DNA of 14,546 bases from positions 1 through 14,546 of the forward strand of contig CAMLDR010000107.1 in NCBI GenBank assembly GCA_946478775.1, written 5' to 3'. Of this stretch, positions 6,508-12,500 are shown one piece after another. How positions within the stretch are numbered: the stretch's first letter is position 1; the number at the start of each line of letters is the position of its first letter. The position numbers and the translations under genes were made by a program. The notes beneath the pieces are model-generated. The model had not been told where the DNA came from, made no database searches, and worked only from the letters and a program-made list of their open reading frames with translations. The stretch is from an uncultured Flavobacteriales bacterium. GTDB taxonomy: Bacteria > Bacteroidota > Bacteroidia > Flavobacteriales > Crocinitomicaceae.

Positions 6508-7089
6508 ATCTGTAAACAGTTTTGCGGTTGTTTTTCCAATTAACCAATCTTGTTCAATTTCGGGTTTTAAAACTACTGGCATTCTCAATTTAGTGTTATG
6601 AATCTCACGCATTATACCTTTCGCTTCGGTTGTAATAATAGTATATGTCCTTAGAATTTCGCCTTTTTCATCTTTCCATTCCGACCACAATCCAGCGAAT
6701 GCAAAAGGTTCATTGTCGGGCATCGTGATTAAATATTTTTCTTTGCTTTTGCCTTCATCGTCTAACCATTTCCATTCAAAAAAACCATCCACAATTACAA
6801 GACATTTTTGATGCAGTACACTTTTAAATGATGGCTTTTCAGATAGAGTTTCGATTTTAGCATTTAAAGTGCTGTTTTGTAATTTCCGATCTTTCGCCCA
6901 AGCAGGTAAAAGTCCCCATTCAACACACTGGATTAATTCGGGTTCCGCATTTAGAATTACTGGAGTTCGCTTATGCTCAAAACCATTGAATATTCCTTTT
7001 ATTAGATTTTCATCAGATTCTTTAATTTTTGCTTTGAACCTATTTTTTAATTTTTGGGCATCTGCCGTTTGTTGGGAATGAAAACACAT
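6487..7089 (-). CDS. SRAP domain protein (abasic-site crosslinking, YedK/HMCES-like)
   Basis: SRAP proteins form a covalent bond between their N-terminal cysteine and abasic sites in single-stranded DNA and so shield them. The 200-aa length fits. I start at ATG 7089-7087 because removal of this Met exposes Cys2 (MCFHSQQ), which is essential for the family; a longer reading would use a TTG two codons upstream and bury the cysteine. Other expected residues are present: Asn76 in LNAKIET, Glu105 in VDGFFEWKW, His164 in REIHNTKLRMPVVL, and the WGLLPAWAKD element at 58-67. The ATG shares its A with the umuC stop codon (TAATG), so translation is probably coupled. The gene is thus the third member of a umuDC operon and should be induced together with lesion bypass. 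Confidence 0.93.
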   Translation of the reverse strand: MCFHSQQTADAQKLKNRFKAKIKESDENLIKGIFNGFEHKRTPVILNAEPELIQCVEWGLLPAWAKDRKLQNSTLNAKIETLSEKPSFKSVLHQKCLVIVDGFFEWKWLDDEGKSKEKYLITMPDNEPFAFAGLWSEWKDEKGEILRTYTIITTEAKGIMREIHNTKLRMPVVLKPEIEQDWLIGKTTAKLFTDLKATQV

Positions 7090-8345
7090 TAACAAATCAC
7101 TTTTACTAAATCACTTATTCTTGTTGTATATCTGGGCGAAAGTTGTTCTTGTTTCATCTTCCAAATTCTCCGCAGATCCTGACTAGCTAATTTAATCTTT
7201 TGTTGCCCAAAAGATTGATTTAATTTGTCAATTGTTGCCATCAATTTAATATGTCGCTGGTCTTTATCTTCAAATAATGTAGTTTGATGTTCCTGGACAG
7301 GATTAAACTCATTAAGAATTACACCCGCCTTTTTATAGGAATATCCTTCTTTAAATATTTGTTGCAAACCGATTACAGCATATTTAGCAATTTCGATTGC
7401 TGAATTACTAGCAAAAGGCAAATCAATTACCACGTTACGATTGTATTGGGGTAAGTCGGTCCGGAAACGATTTGTATGTACAAAAACCATTAAAGATTTA
7501 CATTCGCTATTCTGCTTTCTTAGTTTCTCACTTGCACTTACTGCGAAACTGACAATCCTTTCCTTCATTTCTGAAAAATCTGTGTAGTTCCGGTCGAATG
7601 ATCGTGTTACCGCAATGCTCTTTTTGTTTGCTATGTCTTCTAAATCTAATGTTGGTTTTCCTTCTAAATCGTGTTTAAGTCTTAGGCCAACAACACCCAT
7701 AAGAGAACGAACTGTTTGATCACATAGCTCAGTAAATTTGAGAGCAGTATCAACCCCCATTGAAATAAGTCTTATGGAGTGCTGCCGACCAATACCCCAA
7801 ACCTCACCTATTTGAAGCCATTTTAAAGCTTTAATGCGTTTGAATTCCGAATCAATAATGTAAACACCATTTAACTGATTGAACTTTTTTGCGATCCGAT
7901 TAGCTAGCTTGGCTAGAGCCTTTGTTGGTGCTATTCCAACACTTATCGGGATGCCTGTACACTGATGAACCAATTCACGCATTTTTTCTCCGTGTTCTTG
8001 CAAATCAAAGCGTTCAAACCCCCTCAAATCAATGAAAGATTCGTCAATACTGTAAATTTCAATATTGGGGCTGAAATCGGCTAGCGTGTTCATTACTCTT
8101 TGGCTCATATCACCATATAAAGCAAAATTGGCTGAAAACACCGAAACGTTGTTTTTGTTCATTACCTTGTTCCATTCAAAGGCAGGCGCACCCATCGGAA
8201 TTCCGAGGTCTTTTGCTTCACTGCTCCTGGCAATAACGCACCCGTCATTATTCGACAATACACAAATGGGTTTTCCGATTAGATCAGGTCGAAATACACG
8301 CTCACATGAGGCGTAGAAATTGTTGCAATCTACTAAGGCGAACAT
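7089..8345 (-). CDS. umuC: Y-family DNA polymerase V catalytic subunit UmuC
   Basis: This is a translesion polymerase that, with processed UmuD, copies damaged DNA. I place the start at ATG 8345-8343 (MFALVDCNNFYASCERVF), the family's usual start; a longer reading would use a TTG and overlap umuD. In the resulting 418 aa, the metal-binding residues are Asp6 and Asp101/Glu102 (YSIDESF). The steric-gate region is NNFYAS with Tyr11. The HhH/thumb region lies near GIGRQHSIRLISMGV (about 184-198). The little-finger domain spans about 245-345. QTTLF (354-358) matches a beta-clamp binding motif. The tail SQDLRRIWKMKQEQLSPRYTT (from about 388) matches the C-terminal DUF4113 of UmuC. It follows umuD with a 10-nt spacer and ends on the start codon of the SRAP gene. 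Confidence 0.95.
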   Translation of the reverse strand: MFALVDCNNFYASCERVFRPDLIGKPICVLSNNDGCVIARSSEAKDLGIPMGAPAFEWNKVMNKNNVSVFSANFALYGDMSQRVMNTLADFSPNIEIYSIDESFIDLRGFERFDLQEHGEKMRELVHQCTGIPISVGIAPTKALAKLANRIAKKFNQLNGVYIIDSEFKRIKALKWLQIGEVWGIGRQHSIRLISMGVDTALKFTELCDQTVRSLMGVVGLRLKHDLEGKPTLDLEDIANKKSIAVTRSFDRNYTDFSEMKERIVSFAVSASEKLRKQNSECKSLMVFVHTNRFRTDLPQYNRNVVIDLPFASNSAIEIAKYAVIGLQQIFKEGYSYKKAGVILNEFNPVQEHQTTLFEDKDQRHIKLMATIDKLNQSFGQQKIKLASQDLRRIWKMKQEQLSPRYTTRISDLVKVIC

Positions 8346-8355
8346 ACATTTTGAT

Positions 8356-8796
8356 TTAGGTTGTTGTTTGATTGATGGCAAAGGTTACTGCTCCCCAAAT
8401 AATGAAATTGCTTTCCTCATTAGGGACAATTGGTTTGTAATTGGGGTTGTCAGAGTGTAGAACACATTTGCCCGCTTCTATCTTCACACGCTTTACTGTA
8501 AATTCTCCATCAATGTAACAGACGAATATCTTGTTATCTGTCGGTTTGATGCTCTTATCTACAATTATTAGTGCATTATCCTTTATTCCGGCATCAATCA
8601 TTGAATCTCCTGAAACACGCATTAGGAAGGTGGATGATGGTCGCGGAATTAAAAGCTTCGTGAGATCAATTTGTGGGTCAATAAAATCATTTGCCGGAGA
8701 AGGAAATCCAGCCTTAACGCCTGTGAATAGTGGTAATAGGATGCTAGATAATTCCTCTTCCAAAGGAATAAGCTTGCAGGTATTACCTTGTATCAT
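8356..8796 (-). CDS. umuD: UmuD/LexA-type S24 autoprotease subunit of polymerase V
   Basis: The 146-aa protein has the UmuD layout without a DNA-binding domain. The self-cleavage site is KAGFPSPAND with Ala29-Gly30. The catalytic dyad is Ser65 (VSGDSM) and Lys102 (FTVKRVK). RecA-stimulated self-cleavage removes the N-terminal arm and gives the form that activates UmuC. It is the first gene of the umuD-umuC-SRAP operon and starts at ATG 8796-8794, just downstream of a promoter whose -7 box lies within an inverted repeat. UmuD normally pairs with LexA control. No lexA is present here, and many Bacteroidetes lack LexA, so the repressor reading the operator is unknown. Confidence 0.93.
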   Translation of the reverse strand: MIQGNTCKLIPLEEELSSILLPLFTGVKAGFPSPANDFIDPQIDLTKLLIPRPSSTFLMRVSGDSMIDAGIKDNALIIVDKSIKPTDNKIFVCYIDGEFTVKRVKIEAGKCVLHSDNPNYKPIVPNEESNFIIWGAVTFAINQTTT

Positions 8797-8799
8797 AAT

Positions 8800-8837
8800 G
8801 ATTAATATTTAAACAAATGTATGTTGAAATATTAATC
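8800..8837. promoter_or_regulatory. candidate operator of umuDC: perfect 11-bp inverted repeat
   Basis: GATTAATATTT (8800-8810) and AAATATTAATC (8827-8837) are exact complements separated by 16 nt. The pair brackets the -7 box at 8814-8821, so a bound dimer would block RNA polymerase. The arms are AT-rich, but 11 of 11 matches at this exact place make a chance origin unlikely. Confidence 0.6.
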
Positions 8838-8845
8838 AAAGCAAA
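8814..8845 (-). promoter_or_regulatory. Bacteroidetes-type promoter of umuDC-SRAP
   Basis: On the minus strand the -33 element TTTG (8845-8842) is followed after 20 nt by TACATTTG (8821-8814), which matches the Bacteroidetes -7 consensus TAnnTTTG. The predicted start of transcription lies about 10-15 nt before the umuD ATG at 8796. Confidence 0.6.
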
Positions 8846-8866
8846 GTTTAGTTGAAAGAATTTTGT

Positions 8867-9145
8867 TTAGGACTGAAGTGATTTTGTAAGTAAGCTGTCT
8901 AAAAGACTTATCTCCTGCTTAATACGTAGTTTATGAATAGCATCAAAAAGTTTTACAGGATCTCGACCGGAAAAAAATAAATAAGGCTCATTTGCAATTG
9001 ATATTGCACCAATGGAACCGAAGCCCTCGCAAATTTCATCTACCAATGTTCCTTCTTCTACCATTAATAGTTCATCCTGGTATGAGAAATCACCCTTTAG
9101 CGATGAACCAATAGCATTTAAATATTCTTTACTAAATTCTGACAT
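8867..9145 (-). CDS. 92-aa hypothetical protein
   Basis: I do not recognise this protein. It is acidic and mixed alpha/beta. The central segment EGTLVDEICEGFGSIGAISIANEPYLFFSGRDPVKLFDAIHKL reads as strand-turn-strand then helix, and the C-terminus (EISLLDSLLTKSLQS) is amphipathic. It has no signal peptide and no cysteine-rich or HTH motif. ATG 9145-9143 lies only 6 nt after the stop of the 82-aa gene, so the two form an operon. It ends upstream of the umuDC promoter. It may be one member of a small two-gene system, but toxin-antitoxin or immunity roles are not supported by any motif. Confidence 0.55.
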   Translation of the reverse strand: MSEFSKEYLNAIGSSLKGDFSYQDELLMVEEGTLVDEICEGFGSIGAISIANEPYLFFSGRDPVKLFDAIHKLRIKQEISLLDSLLTKSLQS

Positions 9146-9151
9146 ATAGAA

Positions 9152-9400
9152 TTATTTGCGCACCGAAGTTATTGAATCAATCAATTCATTTGTTTTAGAA
9201 GCAAGAGTTTCGAAGAACTCTTCTATTTCGTCATCGCTCAATTTCGAAATTATGTTTAAATCAAAATATAATCTCATATTATGATATTCAGCGAATACTA
9301 CTTCAGTCACAGATGTTTCATCCAATGTTTTTTGGTCAAGTTTATTGATACCAATGCGAACATTAGTCAAATAAATGTTTATGATTTCATTATGATCCAT
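9152..9400 (-). CDS. 82-aa hypothetical protein, first gene of a two-gene operon
   Basis: I start at ATG 9400-9398 (MDHNEIINIYLTNVRIGINK) and not at the in-frame ATG at 9457. The latter would encode residues from inside a G5/C5 hairpin, including two prolines and a stretch with no similarity to the rest. The protein is acidic and helical (LSDDEIEEFFETLASKTNELIDSI at the C-terminus). No family is recognised. It is followed after 6 nt by the 92-aa gene. The upstream region carries a well-formed -7 box that touches a 14-bp palindrome, so the pair seems to be under specific repression. Confidence 0.55.
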   Translation of the reverse strand: MDHNEIINIYLTNVRIGINKLDQKTLDETSVTEVVFAEYHNMRLYFDLNIISKLSDDEIEEFFETLASKTNELIDSITSVRK

Positions 9401-9437
9401 ACTTAAAGATAGAAATAATCCTGTCAGAATTGAATAA

Positions 9438-9453
9438 GGGGGCTGCAACCCCC
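9438..9453. other. G5/C5 hairpin in the 5' leader of the 82-aa gene
   Basis: GGGGG (9438-9442) pairs with CCCCC (9449-9453) around a CTGCAA loop. On the plus strand it is followed by TCATTTTTT, which looks like a terminator, but no plus-strand gene precedes it. On the minus strand it sits in the predicted leader of the 82-aa gene, followed by TTATTC. It may be an attenuator or a block against reading into the small genes. Confidence 0.55.
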
Positions 9454-9503
9454 TCATTTTTTACTGGCACTTAATGCAAAACAGAATAGCAAATTAAGCA
9501 ATA

Positions 9504-9536
9504 CAAATATATGTAATATATTACACATAAGTGTAA
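9504..9536 (-). promoter_or_regulatory. promoter -7 box with abutting palindromic operator
   Basis: On the minus strand, TATATTTG (9511-9504) matches TAnnTTTG exactly. Directly upstream is the perfect palindrome TGTAATATATTACA (9512-9525), overlapped by TTACAC-ATAA-GTGTAA (9521-9536). No clear -33 TTTG is present at the usual distance, which would suit a regulated promoter. Transcription would run towards the 82-aa/92-aa pair. Confidence 0.5.
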
Positions 9537-9592
9537 CTAATAATTTTTATACTTTATTTTTTTAAAGAAAAAAAGGATTTCTAAAATTTACA

Positions 9593-9850
9593 TTATTCAA
9601 ATCCTTCTGTCCAGGATGTGACATGAATAGTAAATACCTGATTCAGCTCTGCGGAACTTTCGCTAATATACAATTGATACGTCACACCATGGACTATCCA
9701 CATCTGACCCTGACCGCGAGAAGGTAAATCTGTTACTAAAAACACATGTTCATTTTCCCTTGGTATAACAGGTGCTAACGTAGTGCTCCATTTGAAAACT
9801 TCTTCCTCTCCATGAAGGAAAGTTATATGATAACGTGCGTTTTCTTCCAT
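9593..9850 (-). CDS. 85-aa hypothetical protein
   Basis: The product (MEENARYHITFLHGEEEVFKW at its start) has a beta-rich pattern with regularly spaced aromatic residues, including MWIVHGVTYQLYISESS and VFTIHVTSWTEGFE. It has no signal peptide, cysteines or recognised motif. The ATG at 9850-9848 is preceded by an AT-rich region with GAAGT-ATTA-ACTTC (9891-9904), a small dyad about 40 nt upstream. It stands alone: the next downstream gene lies about 190 nt away behind its own promoter. A small beta-barrel domain is possible, but no function can be given. Confidence 0.5.
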   Translation of the reverse strand: MEENARYHITFLHGEEEVFKWSTTLAPVIPRENEHVFLVTDLPSRGQGQMWIVHGVTYQLYISESSAELNQVFTIHVTSWTEGFE

Positions 9851-10039
9851 ATTAAATAGTGATTTTTTGACTAATCTAACAATTTAGTTGGAAGTATTAA
9901 CTTCTAATTACAAAATCTAAAAGCAATAAATTATGTGGCACTTTACATAAAAAAACATGGCGCAAGGACAAACCTATACGCCACGCTTACCTAACCACTA
10001 TTCACTGGTCTTATATTTCTTTAATTATTTTATTCTAAG

Positions 10040-10075
10040 AAAAAAGCATTGAAACAGGCGCTCCAATGCTTTTTT
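10040..10075. terminator. bidirectional terminator
   Basis: AAAAAAGCATTG (10040-10051) and CAATGCTTTTTT (10064-10075) form a 12-bp perfect stem around a 12-nt loop. Both strands have a T-run on the 3' side of a GCATTG/CAATGC core. On the minus strand it ends the xre transcript about 70 nt after its stop codon. Confidence 0.75.
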
Positions 10076-10135
10076 TCAACCTAACCTAACCACCTAAATC
10101 ATGATAAATGTATAATTATTTTTTTTATGGTGTTG

Positions 10136-10150
10136 GTAATAAATTATTAC
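10136..10150. promoter_or_regulatory. 15-bp palindrome, copy 1 (at the xre stop codon)
   Basis: GTAATAA-A-TTATTAC is a perfect 7+1+7 dyad. It overlaps the xre stop codon (10149-10147). An identical copy starts exactly 480 bp away at 10616, and the flanking bases of the two copies show no further similarity. It may be an operator for the XRE protein, with the copy at the 3' end acting in DNA looping or as a roadblock. Confidence 0.55.
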
Positions 10151-10512
10151 TCCTTTTTTACAAGGCCTTCAAGAAATTTAATTCTATCGTCTTTCTCGCT
10201 AATCAACTTCTCATAAATTGAAGCTATATGCTCAAGAGGGTGAATATTGTTATTATTGATATAACCTGACTGGTTACAGCTATTGAAAACAACGGATTTA
10301 TCAAAATTAATGATCGTGTTAATGTCTACATCAAGAATTTCTGCAATTTCACACAGTCTTTCAAAATCGATTTTCATTTCTCCATTTTCAATTTTGCTTA
10401 GTGACGTTTGAGAAAGTTTTAATTTTTCTGCAAGAAATTCTTGCGATACACCTTGCATTTCACGAATTGCGCGAACCTTATGACCAATTACGAGTTTTTT
10501 ATCTGCTACCAT
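10147..10512 (-). CDS. XRE/Cro-family transcriptional regulator
   Basis: I start at ATG 10512-10510 (MVADKKLVIGHKVRAIREMQG), giving 121 aa. A longer reading begins at a TTG lying inside a promoter-like -7 box. Residues 8-62 are a typical HTH_3 domain: helix 1 KVRAIREMQGV, helix 2-3 SQEFLAEKLKLSQTSLSKIENG, then FERLCEIAEILDVDINTII. A linker with SGYINNNNIHPLEH leads to a C-terminal coiled-coil-like helix (EKLISEKDDRIKFLEGLVKKE) that probably dimerises or receives a signal. The gene is divergent from the double-glycine peptide operon and is flanked by two identical palindromes, which suggests that it controls itself and that operon. No peptidase or kinase partner is seen. Confidence 0.85.
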   Translation of the reverse strand: MVADKKLVIGHKVRAIREMQGVSQEFLAEKLKLSQTSLSKIENGEMKIDFERLCEIAEILDVDINTIINFDKSVVFNSCNQSGYINNNNIHPLEHIASIYEKLISEKDDRIKFLEGLVKKE

Positions 10513-10536
10513 GTCTTGTACTGAATGAATGTTTTC

Positions 10537-10544
10537 CAAAAATA
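10537..10544 (-). promoter_or_regulatory. candidate -7 box of the xre promoter
   Basis: TATTTTTG on the minus strand (10544-10537) matches TAnnTTTG and lies about 25 nt before the preferred xre ATG. No good -33 TTTG is seen, so the promoter would be weak or factor-dependent. The box also explains why the TTG at 10539 should not be taken as the start codon. Confidence 0.45.
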
Positions 10545-10566
10545 GGGTTTTCTGACTAATATAAAA

Positions 10567-10592
10567 CTGGATTTATTTTTAGAAAAATCCAG
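10567..10592. repeat. 8-bp inverted repeat in the xre/precursor divergent region
   Basis: CTGGATTT (10567-10574) pairs perfectly with AAATCCAG (10585-10592) around a 10-nt loop. On the minus strand the right side runs into TTTTATATT, so it could attenuate transcripts entering xre from farther upstream. It could also be a second regulator site. Confidence 0.5.
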
Positions 10593-10615
10593 GGAAGAAC
10601 TTGTTAAATCGATTA

Positions 10616-10630
10616 GTAATAAATTATTAC
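10616..10630. promoter_or_regulatory. 15-bp palindrome, copy 2 (upstream of the precursor promoter)
   Basis: GTAATAA-A-TTATTAC is identical to the copy at 10136-10150. It lies 8 nt upstream of the -33 element of the rightward promoter, with its centre about 55 nt before the predicted transcription start. That position fits an activator as well as a repressor. Confidence 0.55.
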
Positions 10631-10637
10631 ACGGCAA

Positions 10638-10671
10638 ATTGTAATGGAATCTTAAAAAAAAGTTATACTTG
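10638..10671 (+). promoter_or_regulatory. promoter of the double-glycine peptide operon
   Basis: ATTG (10638-10641), a 22-nt spacer and TATACTTG (10664-10671) approximate the Bacteroidetes -33/-7 consensus, with one mismatch in each element. The predicted transcript starts near 10678 and has a leader of about 80 nt. Confidence 0.5.
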
Positions 10672-10716
10672 CAATCGTTAGAACCACAGCGCTGAAAACC
10701 TCTAACAACCACTATA

Positions 10717-10738
10717 CCTCACGGTGGAAAGTGTGAGG
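10717..10738 (+). promoter_or_regulatory. leader hairpin before the precursor gene
   Basis: CCTCAC (10717-10722) pairs with GTGAGG (10733-10738) around a 10-nt loop, ending 19 nt before the ATG at 10758. It sits in the predicted 5' leader and could influence translation or mRNA stability. The stem is perfect but short. Confidence 0.45.
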
Positions 10739-10757
10739 AAAACAAATCAATTTATTT

Positions 10758-10991
10758 ATGAAAAGTATCAATTCTATTGCTGGAACTGCTTTAAACAGTT
10801 TCCAAATGAGAAGCACTATTGGCGGAGAAATAGACCGACCGAAGATCTGTTCAGGATGTTCTATTGAAGGAGGTTCTTCTATCGCTTGCGCTAAGGACGC
10901 AATGGGGAATTGCTCTTGTTACGGAGACAATACAGAGGGTCAAACTATTACAGGTACCTGCTCTCTTATAAAACCGCCAAGAAATCCATAG
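10758..10991 (+). CDS. double-glycine-leader precursor of a six-cysteine secreted peptide
   Basis: The 77-aa product begins MKSINSIAGTALNSFQMRST and continues with IGG (21-23), a leader of the kind cut by C39 peptidases just after Gly-Gly. The predicted mature part is residues 24-77 (54 aa). It is rich in Gly, Ser and Thr and holds six cysteines, at 31, 34, 44, 52, 54 and 68, enough for three disulfide bonds. It has no long membrane helix. Two thiol-disulfide proteins and a C39 ABC exporter follow on the same strand, matching oxidative folding and export. A strong terminator directly after it would make the precursor mRNA more abundant than the exporter mRNA. A bacteriocin-like or signalling function is inferred; I do not recognise the peptide family, and no modifying enzyme is visible in the window. 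Confidence 0.8.
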   Translation: MKSINSIAGTALNSFQMRSTIGGEIDRPKICSGCSIEGGSSIACAKDAMGNCSCYGDNTEGQTITGTCSLIKPPRNP

Positions 10992-11006
10992 GAATAACCT
11001 AAGTAG

Positions 11007-11041
11007 AGCCAGTGTTTGTAATAAACACTGGCTTAATTTTT
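11007..11041 (+). terminator. strong terminator after the precursor gene
   Basis: AGCCAGTGTTT (11007-11017) and AAACACTGGCT (11023-11033) form a perfect 11-bp stem with a GTAAT loop, followed by TAATTTTT. It lies 15 nt after the precursor stop and 31 nt before the tlpA-like gene. Partial read-through would set a high ratio of precursor to processing proteins. Confidence 0.85.
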
Positions 11042-11072
11042 GACTATTAGATGAAAATCCACTGAAAGAATT

Positions 11073-12446
11073 ATGAAATTGTATATTGTTTTGCTTGCTT
11101 TAATCTGTATCCTATTAGAAGGTAGCGCAAGCGCAGGAGAATTAACGATAAGCATTAGTGCAAGAGAACTAGCAAATGAAAAGATAAATATTGCCTTTCC
11201 ATATCAGAAAGAAAAAATTAATCTTGATGCGAGTGGTATAGGGCAAATGAATTTTCCATTCAAGAATAATACCTTCGCAATTTTATCCTTTTTCAAAGGA
11301 AAGACAAGTATTTACAGGATCATTTACTTTAATAAACCATCTAAACTAATGATTAGCATTAAGGCAGGGGAAGTCAGTTTTAGTGGCGATGGTTCTGGCA
11401 TCAATAATTTGATTTTAAATTGTGACAATTATATTGAGCCTCGGGAAAAAAAGATTCAACTGATTTACGACCAAGGAAAACCTATTAATGATATAGTATC
11501 AGCATTTTTAAAGTTAGATGCTGAATTTGAAAAATATTATTCAATTCAAAAAAAGAAGGTTGTTTTAGATAATGAAAGTGATTATCTGTTGTACAATCAT
11601 TTAATTTCCACTTTGCTCGGCAGAAAACAACAAATGATTTCATTGTTGCCTGTGGAAGAAGCAGACAGTTTGAATCTATTAAATAAGCTTGGAATCAGCC
11701 CTAATCAATTATTTAGTGATTCTCTGCTAGTTAAGGCAGGTTCAGTCAGTTTCAAAAACTTCTTAACTTGGCACAATAACTTTCGACTTATTAGATCCGT
11801 TCCCTATTCTGTATTGGGTCCTGAAAAATACCCGCGTGCAGCAAACGATTATATTTTTAATGACTCAATATATAGTAATGCTAACAAAGAACACATATTA
11901 TCTGCCAATTTAGTCTTTTGTATGTCAAATCTGGGAGTAACGAAAGATATTGATTTACTCATTGAAGAATTCCATACAAATTTCCCGATGTCTATTTACT
12001 CAACTCATTTAAATGATTTGAAAATTAAATATGATGTTTTATCGGTAGGGAAAATGGCTCCGAATTGGAGTTTAGAATCGTTTGATGGGAAAACTTATTC
12101 TTTGAGTGATCTAAAAGGTAAAGTTGTATTTATTGATGTTTGGGCTACTTGGTGTTTACCGTGTATTAAAGGAATGCCTAACATTTTGGAATATCAACAG
12201 CAGTACAGCAATATCACGTTTTTGTTTATAAGTATAGATAAAGACCTTTCTCAATGGAAAAGATTCTTAAATGAGCACCCTGAAAACACAGCTATTAATT
12301 TGAATTCCGGAAATTCAGATTTTGAAAAACTTTATCGTGTTAGTGGAGTACCTCGTCAAATACTTATCGATAAGGAAGGTAAAATTATTGATGCATTCGT
12401 TAATCATGATGATCTTATAAACTTACTGAGGTTACATTCAAACTAA
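11073..12446 (+). CDS. TlpA-like thiol-disulfide oxidoreductase with N-terminal extension
   Basis: The 457-aa protein has a signal peptide (LYIVLLALICILLEGSASA, residues 3-21), so it acts in the periplasm or is anchored there. Residues 22-320 form the long, family-specific N-terminal region common in Bacteroidetes TlpA-like proteins. Residues 325-455 are a TlpA/ResA-type thioredoxin domain: KMAPNWSLESFDGKTYSL, then WATWCLPC with the redox pair Cys361/Cys364, and cis-Pro427 in SGVPRQILID. TlpA-like proteins usually reduce or rearrange disulfides. Beside a six-cysteine peptide gene it may correct mispaired bonds, while the following VKOR-thioredoxin fusion supplies oxidation. It follows the precursor terminator, with 54 nt to the next gene. 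The fold is certain; the substrate is inferred. Confidence 0.88.
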   Translation: MKLYIVLLALICILLEGSASAGELTISISARELANEKINIAFPYQKEKINLDASGIGQMNFPFKNNTFAILSFFKGKTSIYRIIYFNKPSKLMISIKAGEVSFSGDGSGINNLILNCDNYIEPREKKIQLIYDQGKPINDIVSAFLKLDAEFEKYYSIQKKKVVLDNESDYLLYNHLISTLLGRKQQMISLLPVEEADSLNLLNKLGISPNQLFSDSLLVKAGSVSFKNFLTWHNNFRLIRSVPYSVLGPEKYPRAANDYIFNDSIYSNANKEHILSANLVFCMSNLGVTKDIDLLIEEFHTNFPMSIYSTHLNDLKIKYDVLSVGKMAPNWSLESFDGKTYSLSDLKGKVVFIDVWATWCLPCIKGMPNILEYQQQYSNITFLFISIDKDLSQWKRFLNEHPENTAINLNSGNSDFEKLYRVSGVPRQILIDKEGKIIDAFVNHDDLINLLRLHSN

Positions 12447-12500
12447 TCTTAGAAAACTTAATATTTAACCCTATAACGACTATCAAAATTCACAAATAAA

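Noticed and set aside
9401..9457. Longer start for the 82-aa gene at ATG 9457
   Set aside because: The extra 19 residues would come from a G5/C5 hairpin in the leader and do not resemble the rest of the protein; ATG 9400 gives a more natural N-terminus.
9938..10005. Possible decayed copy of the precursor leader (shared AACCACTAT near 9994 and 10708)
   Set aside because: Only about nine consecutive bases match, with no following peptide frame; chance is the simpler explanation.
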